The notes: generated by a model from the letters alone, not told the origin. 8,854 nt of DNA from UBA1161 sp049520395 (GCA_049520395.1 JBEKPV010000148.1:1-8854), one strand, 5' to 3'; positions 1-7,671 are shown, numbered from the stretch's first letter. Numbers and translations are program-made.

Positions 1-672
1 AAACGCCTGGGCTATTTCGTAACCGAAAGCTCCGAGCACAACGCCGAGTACAGCCCATTTTTTATCCCCCACGGCGACGGCGTCATTCGCCAGTTCGCGG
101 TTCCGATCGACGAATATCTCCGCCGCTGCGAATCGATTGTCGCCGAATTCGAGAGATTGAAAGCCTTCAGCCAAACCGACGAGCCGATTGAGATTCATCG
201 CAGCGGCGAATACGGCGCGACGATCATCGACGCCATGGTCACCAATCGTCCGGCGCTGGTCTACGGCAACATGCCCAATGGCGGAGCCATCGCCAATCTC
301 CCCGCCGCCGCCATCGCCGAAGTTCCCACCCCCGTCGACGGCAAAGGTCCGCGGCTGTCGCCGGTCGGCGAATTACCGCCGCAATTGATCGGATACATTC
401 AGCCGCACGTCATTCAGCACGAACTATTTTTGCGAGCCGCGACGGAGAATCGTCGCGATCATGTTTATCAGGCCGTGATGTTCGATCCGCTGACCGCCGC
501 GACATTGACGCTGGATAAAATCGTGGAGTTGTGCGATGAGTTGATCGCCGCCCATGGCGATGCGCTGCCGAGACTCGACGCACGCACGCTGGTGCCCGGC
601 AGCGGAAAATCGTTCGGCAAAGCCGATATCGGCTGGTGTCGTGAAAGCTGGCGGAAGACCCGGTCTTCGTAA
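1..672 (+). CDS. melA: GH4 alpha-galactosidase (MelA-like), C-terminal half; 5' end outside the window
   Basis: The frame is open from base 1 to the TAA at 670-672, giving 223 residues that lack the N-terminal half (GH4 proteins are usually 430-480 aa). It begins with KRLGYFVTESSEHNAEYSPF, the GH4 block VTESSEHxAEYxPxF, followed by the VPxDEYxxRC block, YGATIIDA and VYGN. Near the end come VYxAxMxDPxTAA and LIAAHGDALP, all aligning by memory with E. coli MelA. GH4 enzymes hydrolyse alpha-galactosides such as melibiose and raffinose by an oxidation-elimination mechanism that needs NAD and a divalent metal. The NAD-binding fold and metal-ligand Cys/His lie upstream, out of view. About 33 residues follow the HGD block, a modest C-terminal extension. 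No signal peptide can be judged. It is tail to tail with the transaldolase, 4 bp apart. An alpha-glucosidase of the same family is the main alternative. Confidence 0.87.
   Translation, partial: KRLGYFVTESSEHNAEYSPFFIPHGDGVIRQFAVPIDEYLRRCESIVAEFERLKAFSQTDEPIEIHRSGEYGATIIDAMVTNRPALVYGNMPNGGAIANLPAAAIAEVPTPVDGKGPRLSPVGELPPQLIGYIQPHVIQHELFLRAATENRRDHVYQAVMFDPLTAATLTLDKIVELCDELIAAHGDALPRLDARTLVPGSGKSFGKADIGWCRESWRKTRSS
621..668. terminator. Palindrome plus hairpin at the convergent gene ends (possible terminator)
   Basis: AGCCGATATCGGCT at 621-634 is a perfect 14-bp palindrome. A second inverted repeat at 654-668, GAAGACCCGGTCTTC, can form a 6-bp stem with a 3-nt loop one base before the galactosidase stop codon. 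The two convergent genes leave only 4 bp between them, so any terminator must lie inside a coding end. Neither structure is followed by a clear U-run on either strand, so termination here is a guess. Confidence 0.22.
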
Positions 673-676
673 TCGG

Positions 677-1735
677 TTATTTCGCCGTCGCCAGGTGCGA
701 CCGTTTTTCGCCGATCAGTTTCAGAAGCGATTTAAACGGATCGGCGAATTTCGCCGTCCCTTCCTTCATCAGCTGCTCTTCCAGCTTCGCCTGATCCACC
801 TTGGCTTCGATCTCATCCACAATCGCCTTGGCCGGCAGCTTGTCCACCTGGCGCGTGTAAGTCTTATTCAGCTTTTCCACGGCGTCGTTGGTGGCGGGGG
901 GATTGGTCTGAATATCGCTTCCAGCCAGCGCTTCGACATATTTATCCGGCGGATCGCTCGGCTTCTTCGTTCCCGTGCTGGCGAAGATGATCTCCTGCTG
1001 AAGTTTCAATCCCTTATCTTTCCAGAATTGCTGGTTGAGTTGCCAGAGCAGTTTGACGTTGACGATCCCCACCAGTCCCTGAGCCGCCGGCGAAAGCGTC
1101 GGGACGAATTTCTCCGTATAGACATCCACTCGGCTGACGAAAATGCTGTAAACGCTTTTGAATCCGTCGAGCCCACTGGTGCGCCTCTGCGCGCCGCGCC
1201 AGACGGCTTCGCGGGCGACTTTGTATTGCCGATCGGAAAAGATCAGCGTCACATTGAGGGTGATTCCCGCCGCCGCCAGTTCTTCCAGTGCGCCAAGACC
1301 CGCCGCCGTCGCCGGGACCTTGATCATCCGGTTCTTATGTCCGGCGGCCCATTTCTTGCCCAGTTCGATATAGCGCTTGGTGCGTTCGGGGATGGATTTG
1401 GGCGCCAGTTCGAGGTCTTCCAGAAGCGGATCGAGTTCGAAGCTAACGTAGCCGTTGTTGCCGCGGGTTTCATCCCAGACGGGTTGGAAGACCTGCTGGG
1501 CTTGCCGCACCAGAAAGTCGGTCATTTCCCAGGCGATCGCCTGGTCATCCTGTCCCTGCTCGATCAGCTCCATCATTTTCTGATCTTGCCCGCCGGCTTT
1601 TAGGATATCCGAGATGATGATCGGATTGCTGGTCGCGCCGGTGGCCCCCAGCGCGCGGTTTTTGCGAACCAGTTGCGGCTCAATGGAATCGAGCCAAAGT
1701 TTCGTCCCGGTGGCGATCAATGATTTGAGTGACAT
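677..1735 (-). CDS. tal: Transaldolase
   Basis: This 352-residue protein is a cytosolic Schiff-base aldolase of the non-oxidative pentose-phosphate pathway. It moves a dihydroxyacetone unit from sedoheptulose 7-phosphate to glyceraldehyde 3-phosphate, giving erythrose 4-phosphate and fructose 6-phosphate. Visible motifs in order are WLDS (residues 14-17, catalytic-type Asp16), GATSNP (33-38), RMIKVPAT with the presumed Schiff-base Lys139, NVTLIFS (161-167), FVSRVD (199-204), ASTGTK (252-257) and SDIQTNPP (273-280). Together these cover the whole TIM barrel, so it looks intact and active. The ATG start is supported by AGGAG about 9 nt upstream. It is somewhat longer than E. coli TalB (about 317 aa), with extra length after the barrel. 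It is divergent from the glycosyltransferase pair and convergent with the galactosidase; both neighbours feed or use sugars, but the arrangement does not show co-regulation. Confidence 0.95.
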   Translation of the reverse strand: MSLKSLIATGTKLWLDSIEPQLVRKNRALGATGATSNPIIISDILKAGGQDQKMMELIEQGQDDQAIAWEMTDFLVRQAQQVFQPVWDETRGNNGYVSFELDPLLEDLELAPKSIPERTKRYIELGKKWAAGHKNRMIKVPATAAGLGALEELAAAGITLNVTLIFSDRQYKVAREAVWRGAQRRTSGLDGFKSVYSIFVSRVDVYTEKFVPTLSPAAQGLVGIVNVKLLWQLNQQFWKDKGLKLQQEIIFASTGTKKPSDPPDKYVEALAGSDIQTNPPATNDAVEKLNKTYTRQVDKLPAKAIVDEIEAKVDQAKLEEQLMKEGTAKFADPFKSLLKLIGEKRSHLATAK

Positions 1736-1790
1736 GAGTTCGTTCTCCTGCTCTTGAAGCGTCGGGCCACTCGCGCGGCCATTAAAGCGG

Positions 1791-1821
1791 ATTGTACACC
1801 TCCCAATGAGCCGGATTGCAA
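1791..1821 (-). promoter_or_regulatory. Candidate promoter of tal
   Basis: On the minus strand TACAAT (1796-1791) matches 5 of 6 bases of the sigma-70 -10 consensus, and TTGCAA (1821-1816) lies upstream as a 4-of-6 -35 box. The spacer is 19 bp, longer than ideal. It would give a leader of about 50 nt containing the AGGAG ribosome binding site. This is a pattern match only; the lineage's promoter consensus is unknown. Confidence 0.25.
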
Positions 1822-1838
1822 AAAAATTCCCCGGCGAT

Positions 1839-1866
1839 TTGGAGCTTCTTAAACCGCCTATATCCT
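1839..1866 (+). promoter_or_regulatory. Candidate promoter of the TPR-glycosyltransferase operon
   Basis: TTGGAG (1839-1844) and TATCCT (1861-1866) are separated by 16 bp and resemble -35 and -10 boxes (3 of 6 and 4 of 6 matches). Transcription would begin roughly 15 nt before the ATG at 1890, leaving a very short leader. No Shine-Dalgarno sequence is visible in that leader. The match is weak. Confidence 0.22.
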
Positions 1867-1889
1867 ATGCTTAGCCGAATCGAGCGCCT

Positions 1890-3854
1890 ATGACCGAGCA
1901 TTCAATCGATGCAACGCTGGACCTCGCCCGCCGCCATCATCAGGCCGGGCGCGTCGCCGAGGCCCAGACTCTTTACCGGCAAATCCTTGCGCGCCAGCCC
2001 AACCACGCTGACGCGCTCCATCTTCTGGGAATGGTGGAGCATCAAAAGGGTCGCTCGGCGGCGGCGCTGGAACTGATTCAGCGGGCGATCCAGATCGAAC
2101 CCAACCGCGCGGATTTCCATTCCAACGCCGGCCTGGTCCTGGCGGCTCTGGTGCGCAATCCCGAGGCAATTCAATCCTATCGCAAGGCCCTGGCAATTCA
2201 GCCGGATTACCCCCAGGCCCTGAACAATCTCGGCAATTCCCTCCGTCGCGTCGGGAAATTTGACGAAGCGGTCACGGCCCTGCGCCGCGCCATCGAGTTG
2301 CGCCCGAATTACTTCGAGGCCTTTAACAACCTGGGCAGCGCATTAGCGGCGGCGGGCGACTCCGCCGGCGCGATCGCCGCCTTCGGCCGCGCCCGGGCCT
2401 TGTGTCCGGATTCGCTGGGCGCGCTCCGGAATTTCGCCACTGCCTGCCGCGAGGCCGGCGAATATTCCCAGGCCGCCGACGCGCTTCGCCGGTCTCTCCC
2501 GCTCGATCCCAAACCCATCGATGCGCTGAACAATCTCGGAACCCTCCTCAAAGACCTCGGCCGACTCGACGAAGCCCTGGACTGTTTTCAGCAGGCGATC
2601 AAACTCGGTCCCGAAAACGTCACCGCCCATTGCAATTATCTGTTCACGATGTGGCTGCATCCGGAATTCGACGGCAAAAAAATTCTGGATAAACACCTGG
2701 AATGGAACCTCCAGCGCGCCCGCCCCCTGGCCTCGAAACGTTTGCCCCATGAAAATGATCGCCGGGAAGATCGCCGGCTGAAAATCGGCTATGTCTCCCC
2801 CGATTTCCTGCTTCATCCGGTGGGGCGTTTTTTATCGCCGCTGCTGGAAAATCACGACCATCAGAACTTCGAGATTTTTGCCTATTTTTGCATCGCCACG
2901 CCCGATAGCCTGACCCCCCGCCTGCGCGCGGCGACCGATGTCTGGCGCGACGTGGCCGGGTCCAGCGACGATCAACTCGCCCAAATTATCCGCGACGATC
3001 GCATCGATATTCTCGTCGATCTCAGCCTGCACACCGCCGAAAATCGGCTGCTGGTCTTCGCGCGCAAGCCGGCCCCGGTGCAGGCGACCTATCTCGCCTA
3101 CCCCGGCACCAGTGGACTGGATACCATGGACTGGCGACTCACCGATCGCTTCATCGATCCCCCCGGCGGCGACGAAAGCGGCTACAGCGAAAAATCGTAC
3201 CGGCTGCAATCCTACTGGTGCTACTACCCCTGCATGGACTTCGTCGTCGATCCCGAGCCGCGCTCGCGCCAAACCGGCGTGACCACCTTCGGCTGCCTCA
3301 ACAATTTCAGCAAAATTTCCTCCGTGACGCTGCAAACCTGGATCCAGCTCCTGCAAGCCGTCCCCAAATCGCGCCTGGTGATTCACGCCGCTCCCGGCGA
3401 TCATCGGCGAATCGCCGCCGAAAAATTTTCCGCCGCCGGTGTCGATCCCGCGCGGCTTATTTTCGTGCCGCTGGTCTCCATTCCCGATTATTTCAAGCAA
3501 TACCAGCAATTGGACATCGCGCTCGATCCCTTCCCCTACGGCGGCGGCACCACCACCTGCGACGCCCTCTGGACCGGCGTTCCCGTAATCACTCTTCGCG
3601 GGCGCACCGCCGTCGGACGCGGCGGGGTGAGCATCCTGAGCAACGTCGGACTGACCGAACTCATCGCGGAAAATCCGGCCGACTACGTCCGGCTTGCCGC
3701 CGAACTGGCCGCGGATATCCCGCGCCTGACCCAACTGCGCGGCCAGCTGCGCGAGCGGACCCGCCTCAGTCCGCTCATGGACGCCCCGGCATTCGCGCGC
3801 GACGTCGAATCGGCCTATCGCCACATGTGGCGGCAATGGTGCGGCACGAAATGA
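1890..3854 (+). CDS. TPR-repeat O-GlcNAc-transferase-like glycosyltransferase (SPINDLY type, GT41), paralogue 1
   Basis: The protein has 654 residues. About seven TPRs span residues 5-242 in 34-residue steps, several with the ALNNLG and AIxxxxxAIxxxP signatures. A linker (243-295) leads into a SPINDLY/OGT catalytic region (296-650). Conserved points that I align by memory to human OGT are GYVSPDF followed by His309 (like His498), FARKPAPVQ (390-398), Lys475 in LNNFSKIS (like Lys842), and GGGTTTCDALW (551-561) with Asp558 (like Asp925 at the UDP site). It probably transfers a sugar, GlcNAc or possibly fucose, from a nucleotide sugar to Ser/Thr of cytoplasmic proteins held in the TPR groove. 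There is no signal peptide or membrane segment. The DLTGHT block common in the family reads DLSLHT (377-382). No clear ribosome binding site precedes the ATG; its N-terminal match to the next gene supports the start. Donor and acceptor are unknown. Confidence 0.9.
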   Translation: MTEHSIDATLDLARRHHQAGRVAEAQTLYRQILARQPNHADALHLLGMVEHQKGRSAAALELIQRAIQIEPNRADFHSNAGLVLAALVRNPEAIQSYRKALAIQPDYPQALNNLGNSLRRVGKFDEAVTALRRAIELRPNYFEAFNNLGSALAAAGDSAGAIAAFGRARALCPDSLGALRNFATACREAGEYSQAADALRRSLPLDPKPIDALNNLGTLLKDLGRLDEALDCFQQAIKLGPENVTAHCNYLFTMWLHPEFDGKKILDKHLEWNLQRARPLASKRLPHENDRREDRRLKIGYVSPDFLLHPVGRFLSPLLENHDHQNFEIFAYFCIATPDSLTPRLRAATDVWRDVAGSSDDQLAQIIRDDRIDILVDLSLHTAENRLLVFARKPAPVQATYLAYPGTSGLDTMDWRLTDRFIDPPGGDESGYSEKSYRLQSYWCYYPCMDFVVDPEPRSRQTGVTTFGCLNNFSKISSVTLQTWIQLLQAVPKSRLVIHAAPGDHRRIAAEKFSAAGVDPARLIFVPLVSIPDYFKQYQQLDIALDPFPYGGGTTTCDALWTGVPVITLRGRTAVGRGGVSILSNVGLTELIAENPADYVRLAAELAADIPRLTQLRGQLRERTRLSPLMDAPAFARDVESAYRHMWRQWCGTK

Positions 3855-5905
3855 CCCAGCCAAATATCCAACTGGCCCAGCAGCACCATATGGCCGGCCG
3901 ATTGCCCGAGGCCGAGGCGATCTACCGGCAAATACTCGCCGAACAACCCAGGCACGCCGATGCGCTGCATCTGCTGGGCCTGCTCGAATACCGGAAACAG
4001 CAGTTCGATTCCGCGCTGGATTTGATTCAGCGGGCAATTCGCATTGAGCCGAAGCGGGCGGATTATGAAAACAACCTGGGCCTGGTGCTGGCCGCTTTAT
4101 CCCGCCATTCGGAGGCGATCGACGCCTACCGCCGCGCCCTGGCGCTTCGCGCCGATTATCCGCAAGCTCTGAATAATCTGGGCAATTCGCTCCGCCGCGC
4201 CGGCCGAATGGCCCAGGCCGTTGCCTCCTTCCGGCGGGCGATTGAACTCAAACCCGATTATTTCGAGGCGTACAACAATCTCGGCGGCGCACTAACCACG
4301 ATGGGAGATTTCGAGGGTTCGGTCCAGGTTTTCGGCGCAGCGCTGAATTTGCGTCCCACCGTTGAGATGCATTGCAAACTCGGCGCCGCTCTGAGAGATG
4401 CCGGGCGCCTCGACGGGGCGCTGGATTTCTATCAGCGCGCCTTGCGCTTGGCGCCGGACGATCCGCATGCTCTGCGCGGGCTTGCCGAGACCCGCGAAAT
4501 GCGCGATGAACTGGAGGAGGCGGCTCAGGTCTACCACGATTTTCTGGCGCGCCATCCCCGCGCCGCCGACGAGCTGGAAGTCGCCCTTGGGAACGTGCTG
4601 AAGAAACTGGGCCGGGTCGATGAATCGATCGCCGCCTATCGCCGGGCGGTGGAGCTGAATCCGGCCAACAGCGTCGCCGGCGAGAATCTGGCCTATACGA
4701 CCATCTACCGATCCGAGCACGATCCGGCCGAGGCCTTTCAACTTCATCTGGACTGGGCCCAGCGCCACGCCGAGCCGCTGGCCGGCGAAATCCTGCCGTA
4801 CGAGAACGACCGAAATCCAGGTCGCCGCCTGCGCGTGGGCTATGTTTCGCCCGATTTCCGCCGGCATTCGGTGGCGATATTCCTCGAGCGGCTTCTGGCG
4901 TCTCACGATCCAGGCCAGGTGGAAATATTTGCCTACGCCAATGTCCCCCGTCCCGACGAAATCACCGCCCGCTTCCGGAAAATCGCCGCCCAGTGGCGCG
5001 ACGTACTGGGGCTTTCCGATGCGGAATTGGCGACTCTAATCCGCAAGGATCAAATCGACATCCTCGTCGATCTAACCGGCCACACCGCGCGCAACCGCCT
5101 GCTTGCCTTCGCCCGCAAACCGGCTCCCGTGCAAATCTCCTACTGCGGATATCCGCACAGCACCGGCATGAGCGCGATGGATTACTGTCTCGTCGACAAC
5201 GACACCCATCCCCCCGCAATGACCGAGCGATATTACACCGAAAAGCTCGTCCGTCTTCCCCAGACATTCCTCTGTTTCAACCCGCCGGCGGACGCTCCCG
5301 ATCCGGTCCCGCCTCCCGCCGGCCCGATCACCTTTGGCTCGCTGAACATTTTGGCGAAAATCAGTTCCGCCGCCGTCGATTGCTGGGCGAAGATTCTCGC
5401 CGCCGTCCCCGGCAGCCGCCTCCTGATCAAAAGTCTCAATGGCATGACCGAGGAAAAATCGCGGCAGCGCATCTGCGAGCGTTTTTCCGCCGCCGGGATC
5501 GATCCCGCCCGCCTCGAATTGAAAGGTCGCGTCTTTCCCGCCGCCGCCCATCTTCAAACCTACAACCAGATCGATATCGCTTTGGATACGTTCCCCTACA
5601 ACGGCTCCACCACAACCTGCGAAGCCCTGTGGATGGGCGTACCCGTGATCACATTGGCCGGCGCCACTCATGCCGCCCGCGTCGGCGTCAGCCTCTTGTC
5701 CGCCGTCGGACTTCCGGAGTTGATCGCCTCTTCTGCAGAGGAATATGTGGACATCGCCGCAAGCCTCGCCGGCGATCCGCAAAGATTGGCCCGCTATCGC
5801 AAAGACCTCCGCAATCGCATGGAAAAATCCCCCCTGACCGACGCCCCCCGTCTGGCTCGTCAGATCGAGGCCGCTTATCGCGACATCTGGACGCGGTCTA
5901 TGTAA
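3851..5905 (+). CDS. TPR-repeat O-GlcNAc-transferase-like glycosyltransferase (SPINDLY type, GT41), paralogue 2
   Basis: The protein has 684 residues and is a paralogue of the preceding gene. Its ATG overlaps that gene's TGA as ATGA, so translation is probably coupled. The frame stays open far upstream (to 3218), but the start at 3851 matches the paralogue's N-terminus; another in-frame ATG lies at 3836. Residues 2-272 hold seven to eight TPRs, about one more than paralogue 1. The catalytic region (326-680) has GYVSPDFRRH with His339, DLTGHTARNR (407-416), FARKPAPVQ (420-428), Lys503 in LAKISS, and YNGSTTTCEALW (583-594) with Glu591 where paralogue 1 has Asp. It lacks a signal peptide, so it probably glycosylates cytoplasmic proteins. 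It keeps the more usual family motifs of the two, so activity is likely. Donor sugar and targets cannot be read from the sequence. Confidence 0.91.
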   Translation: MTQPNIQLAQQHHMAGRLPEAEAIYRQILAEQPRHADALHLLGLLEYRKQQFDSALDLIQRAIRIEPKRADYENNLGLVLAALSRHSEAIDAYRRALALRADYPQALNNLGNSLRRAGRMAQAVASFRRAIELKPDYFEAYNNLGGALTTMGDFEGSVQVFGAALNLRPTVEMHCKLGAALRDAGRLDGALDFYQRALRLAPDDPHALRGLAETREMRDELEEAAQVYHDFLARHPRAADELEVALGNVLKKLGRVDESIAAYRRAVELNPANSVAGENLAYTTIYRSEHDPAEAFQLHLDWAQRHAEPLAGEILPYENDRNPGRRLRVGYVSPDFRRHSVAIFLERLLASHDPGQVEIFAYANVPRPDEITARFRKIAAQWRDVLGLSDAELATLIRKDQIDILVDLTGHTARNRLLAFARKPAPVQISYCGYPHSTGMSAMDYCLVDNDTHPPAMTERYYTEKLVRLPQTFLCFNPPADAPDPVPPPAGPITFGSLNILAKISSAAVDCWAKILAAVPGSRLLIKSLNGMTEEKSRQRICERFSAAGIDPARLELKGRVFPAAAHLQTYNQIDIALDTFPYNGSTTTCEALWMGVPVITLAGATHAARVGVSLLSAVGLPELIASSAEEYVDIAASLAGDPQRLARYRKDLRNRMEKSPLTDAPRLARQIEAAYRDIWTRSM

Positions 5906-7664
5906 ACTGAAGATCCTTGATCTCCAGTTCCACGTTGCTCCGCCCGTTGAATTCATTGATGGAGGGTTCCACCGCCAGATCGATTTTCGTCCCCGGACCC
6001 AGGCGATCGAAAAGTTCACCGTAACGGAATCCAATGCAGCGGATGCTTCGCTGGCCTTGTTTGACGATCAGTTGTAGATGGTCTCCCGCCTTCCCAACCC
6101 GCCGGGGTATGGCGGCCACCAGCGCATCCCTCACGCACAGCAGCGGCTTGGGATTCCCGTGCCCGAACGGGCCCAGCCGGCGCATCTCCGACACCAGCGC
6201 TTCGGTCATTTGCCCCAGCTCGGCGACGCATTCCAGCCGAAGCTGCGGCACCAGCATGTCGTCGGTGACGGCGTCGCCGGCAATCCGGCAAAACGCGCGG
6301 CGGAAATCCTCCACGCGATCCGATTCGATTCGCAAGCCCGCCGCCATCTCGTGTCCGCCATACGCCAGCAGATATTGACCGCAATTTTCCAGCGCTTTGG
6401 ACAGATGAAATCCGCTGATGGATCGCGCGCTACCCTGCCCCTGACCATTGGACAGCCCGATCAGGATGGTGGGGCGGCGGAAGCGATCGACGATCCGCGA
6501 CGCCACGATGCCGATCACACCCGCATGCCATCCCTCCCCGGCCAAAACCAGCGCGCGATGCGACGGATCGCCCCACCCGTTGGCCTCGATCTGCTCCATC
6601 GCTTTCTCGAGGATTTGCTTTTCCAAATCCTGCCGAGCGCGGTTTTGCTCGGCAAGAAACGCGGCGATCTCCGCGGCGCGGCTTTCGCCCGCGGTGGTCA
6701 GCAATTCCGCCGCCAGCGCCGCATGGCCCAGCCGTCCGCAGGCGTTCAAGCGCGGCGCCAGCAGGAATCCGACGTGATAGCTGTCCAGTTTTTTCCCTTC
6801 CAATGCCGCCGATTCGATTAGAGCGCGCAGCCCCGCCAGTTTCGTCTCCCGCAATCCGCCGAGTCCGAACGCCGCCAGGACTCGATTCTCGCCAACCAGC
6901 GGCACAACGTCGGCGATCGTCCCCAGCGCCGCCAGCGCCGTCGCTTCGATCAGAAAAGCCCGGAACGATTCGCTCACCTTTTCCGCGCCGCCCGCGGCCT
7001 GCCCGACGGCCCACGCCAATTTAAACGCCACGCCCGCGCCGCTCAAAAACGGATTCGGATACGCCGGCTCGGCCGCCAGTCTCGGATGCACCACCGCGAA
7101 ACACTCCGGCAGCAGCGGCGAGCCGTCCGCCGCGCTGTGCCATTCGTGATGATCCGTCACGATCAGATCCACCCCCCGATCGCGCGCGATTTTCACCGGC
7201 TCAATCCCGGTGATTCCGCAATCGACGGTCACGATCAATTTCGCCCCGTCATCGATGATCTGCTTGATCGCGTCCGCGTTCAGCCCGTATCCCTCTTCCA
7301 GGCGATGCGGAATATAAACGGCCGGTTTTCCACCGAGGAGCGTGATTGCGTGCCAGAGAATTGAGGTCGCGGTGATCCCATCCACGTCGTAATCGCCGTA
7401 GATGACGATTTTTTCCTGATCGCGGATGGCGCGTGCGATACGCTCCGCCGCCCGCGGGGCCCCCGGCAATAGCGCCGGCTCGGCCAGCATTTTCAGGCTC
7501 GGGCGCAAAAACGCCTCCGCCGTTTGCACATCGCGCATTCCTCGCGAGAGCAGCGCCTGCGCCGTCAGCGGCGAAACCTTCAGCCGCGCCGCCAATTCCG
7601 CCGCCCCGGGGTCCGGCGGCTCAATGTTCCAGCGCTTGGGGCGATAACCTTGGGGGGGATTCAC
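5898..7664 (-). CDS. recJ: Single-stranded-DNA-specific exonuclease RecJ
   Basis: RecJ is a cytoplasmic DHH-family 5'-3' exonuclease that degrades single-stranded DNA in recombinational repair, mismatch repair and fork processing, using Mn or Mg ions. The 588-residue length is normal. Motifs in order are DYDVDG (91-96), VDCG (147-150), VTDHHE (169-174), GTIADVVPL (248-256), LNACGRLGHA (306-315), then in the DHHA1 part GSARSISG (411-418) and GGHEMAAG (436-443), and finally the OB-fold entry GHGNPKPL (501-508). All expected metal-binding acidic and histidine residues are present, so it looks active. The start is GTG at 7664: the frame is closed by TAG at 7688-7686, no ATG lies before residue 43, and the family needs the N-terminal region. 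The Shine-Dalgarno is poor. The 3' end overlaps the glycosyltransferase stop by 8 bp tail to tail. Confidence 0.96.
   Translation of the reverse strand: MNPPQGYRPKRWNIEPPDPGAAELAARLKVSPLTAQALLSRGMRDVQTAEAFLRPSLKMLAEPALLPGAPRAAERIARAIRDQEKIVIYGDYDVDGITATSILWHAITLLGGKPAVYIPHRLEEGYGLNADAIKQIIDDGAKLIVTVDCGITGIEPVKIARDRGVDLIVTDHHEWHSAADGSPLLPECFAVVHPRLAAEPAYPNPFLSGAGVAFKLAWAVGQAAGGAEKVSESFRAFLIEATALAALGTIADVVPLVGENRVLAAFGLGGLRETKLAGLRALIESAALEGKKLDSYHVGFLLAPRLNACGRLGHAALAAELLTTAGESRAAEIAAFLAEQNRARQDLEKQILEKAMEQIEANGWGDPSHRALVLAGEGWHAGVIGIVASRIVDRFRRPTILIGLSNGQGQGSARSISGFHLSKALENCGQYLLAYGGHEMAAGLRIESDRVEDFRRAFCRIAGDAVTDDMLVPQLRLECVAELGQMTEALVSEMRRLGPFGHGNPKPLLCVRDALVAAIPRRVGKAGDHLQLIVKQGQRSIRCIGFRYGELFDRLGPGTKIDLAVEPSINEFNGRSNVELEIKDLQFT
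5905..5929. terminator. Hairpin at the convergent ends of the glycosyltransferase operon and recJ
   Basis: AACTGAAGATC (5905-5915) and GATCTCCAGTT (5919-5929) form an 11-position stem with one A/C mismatch and a 3-nt loop. The structure starts at the last base of the glycosyltransferase stop codon and lies in the last codons of recJ. No long U-run follows on either strand, so it may be a weak bidirectional terminator or an RNA 3'-end stabiliser. Its position exactly at the convergent junction is the main argument for function. Confidence 0.4.
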
Positions 7665-7671
7665 GTTCCAG

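Larger units (their letters stand above)
1736..1889. other. Divergent intergenic region between tal and the glycosyltransferase operon
   Basis: This 154-bp gap is the longest non-coding stretch of the window and must hold the promoters of both the transaldolase (leftward) and the TPR glycosyltransferase pair (rightward). It contains an A-run at 1820-1826 and the short palindrome TTGCAA at 1816-1821. I see no riboswitch-like structure, no long inverted repeat and no small ORF with a convincing ribosome binding site. Confidence 0.6.

Noticed and set aside
554..1603. A 349-codon plus-strand frame opposite the transaldolase.
   Set aside because: The transaldolase on the other strand carries all family motifs and a good ribosome binding site; this frame has none and overlaps the end of the GH4 gene.
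1816..1826. The A-run and TTGCAA in the tal/glycosyltransferase gap as a terminator or operator.
   Set aside because: There is no adjoining stable stem, both flanking genes point away from it, and a 6-bp palindrome is expected by chance.
3218..3850. The frame of the second glycosyltransferase stays open for 211 codons upstream of its start.
   Set aside because: The translation is Arg/Pro-rich with no TPR or GT motif and overlaps the catalytic C-lobe of the first glycosyltransferase in another frame; the start at 3851 aligns with the paralogue.
3836..3860. Possibility that the two TPR glycosyltransferases are one protein split by a frameshift.
   Set aside because: Each half has its own complete TPR array and complete catalytic domain, and each begins with a similar N-terminus, so they are tandem paralogues.
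2832..4037. A 401-codon open frame on the minus strand across the first glycosyltransferase and the junction with the second.
   Set aside because: It is antisense to strongly supported TPR/GT41 genes and its Gly/Ala/Arg-rich translation shows no family motif. Long antisense frames are expected from the GC-rich codon use.
5072..6034. A 320-codon minus-strand frame across the end of glycosyltransferase 2 and recJ.
   Set aside because: It is in a different frame from recJ, is Gly-rich, shows no domain, and is explained as an antisense shadow.
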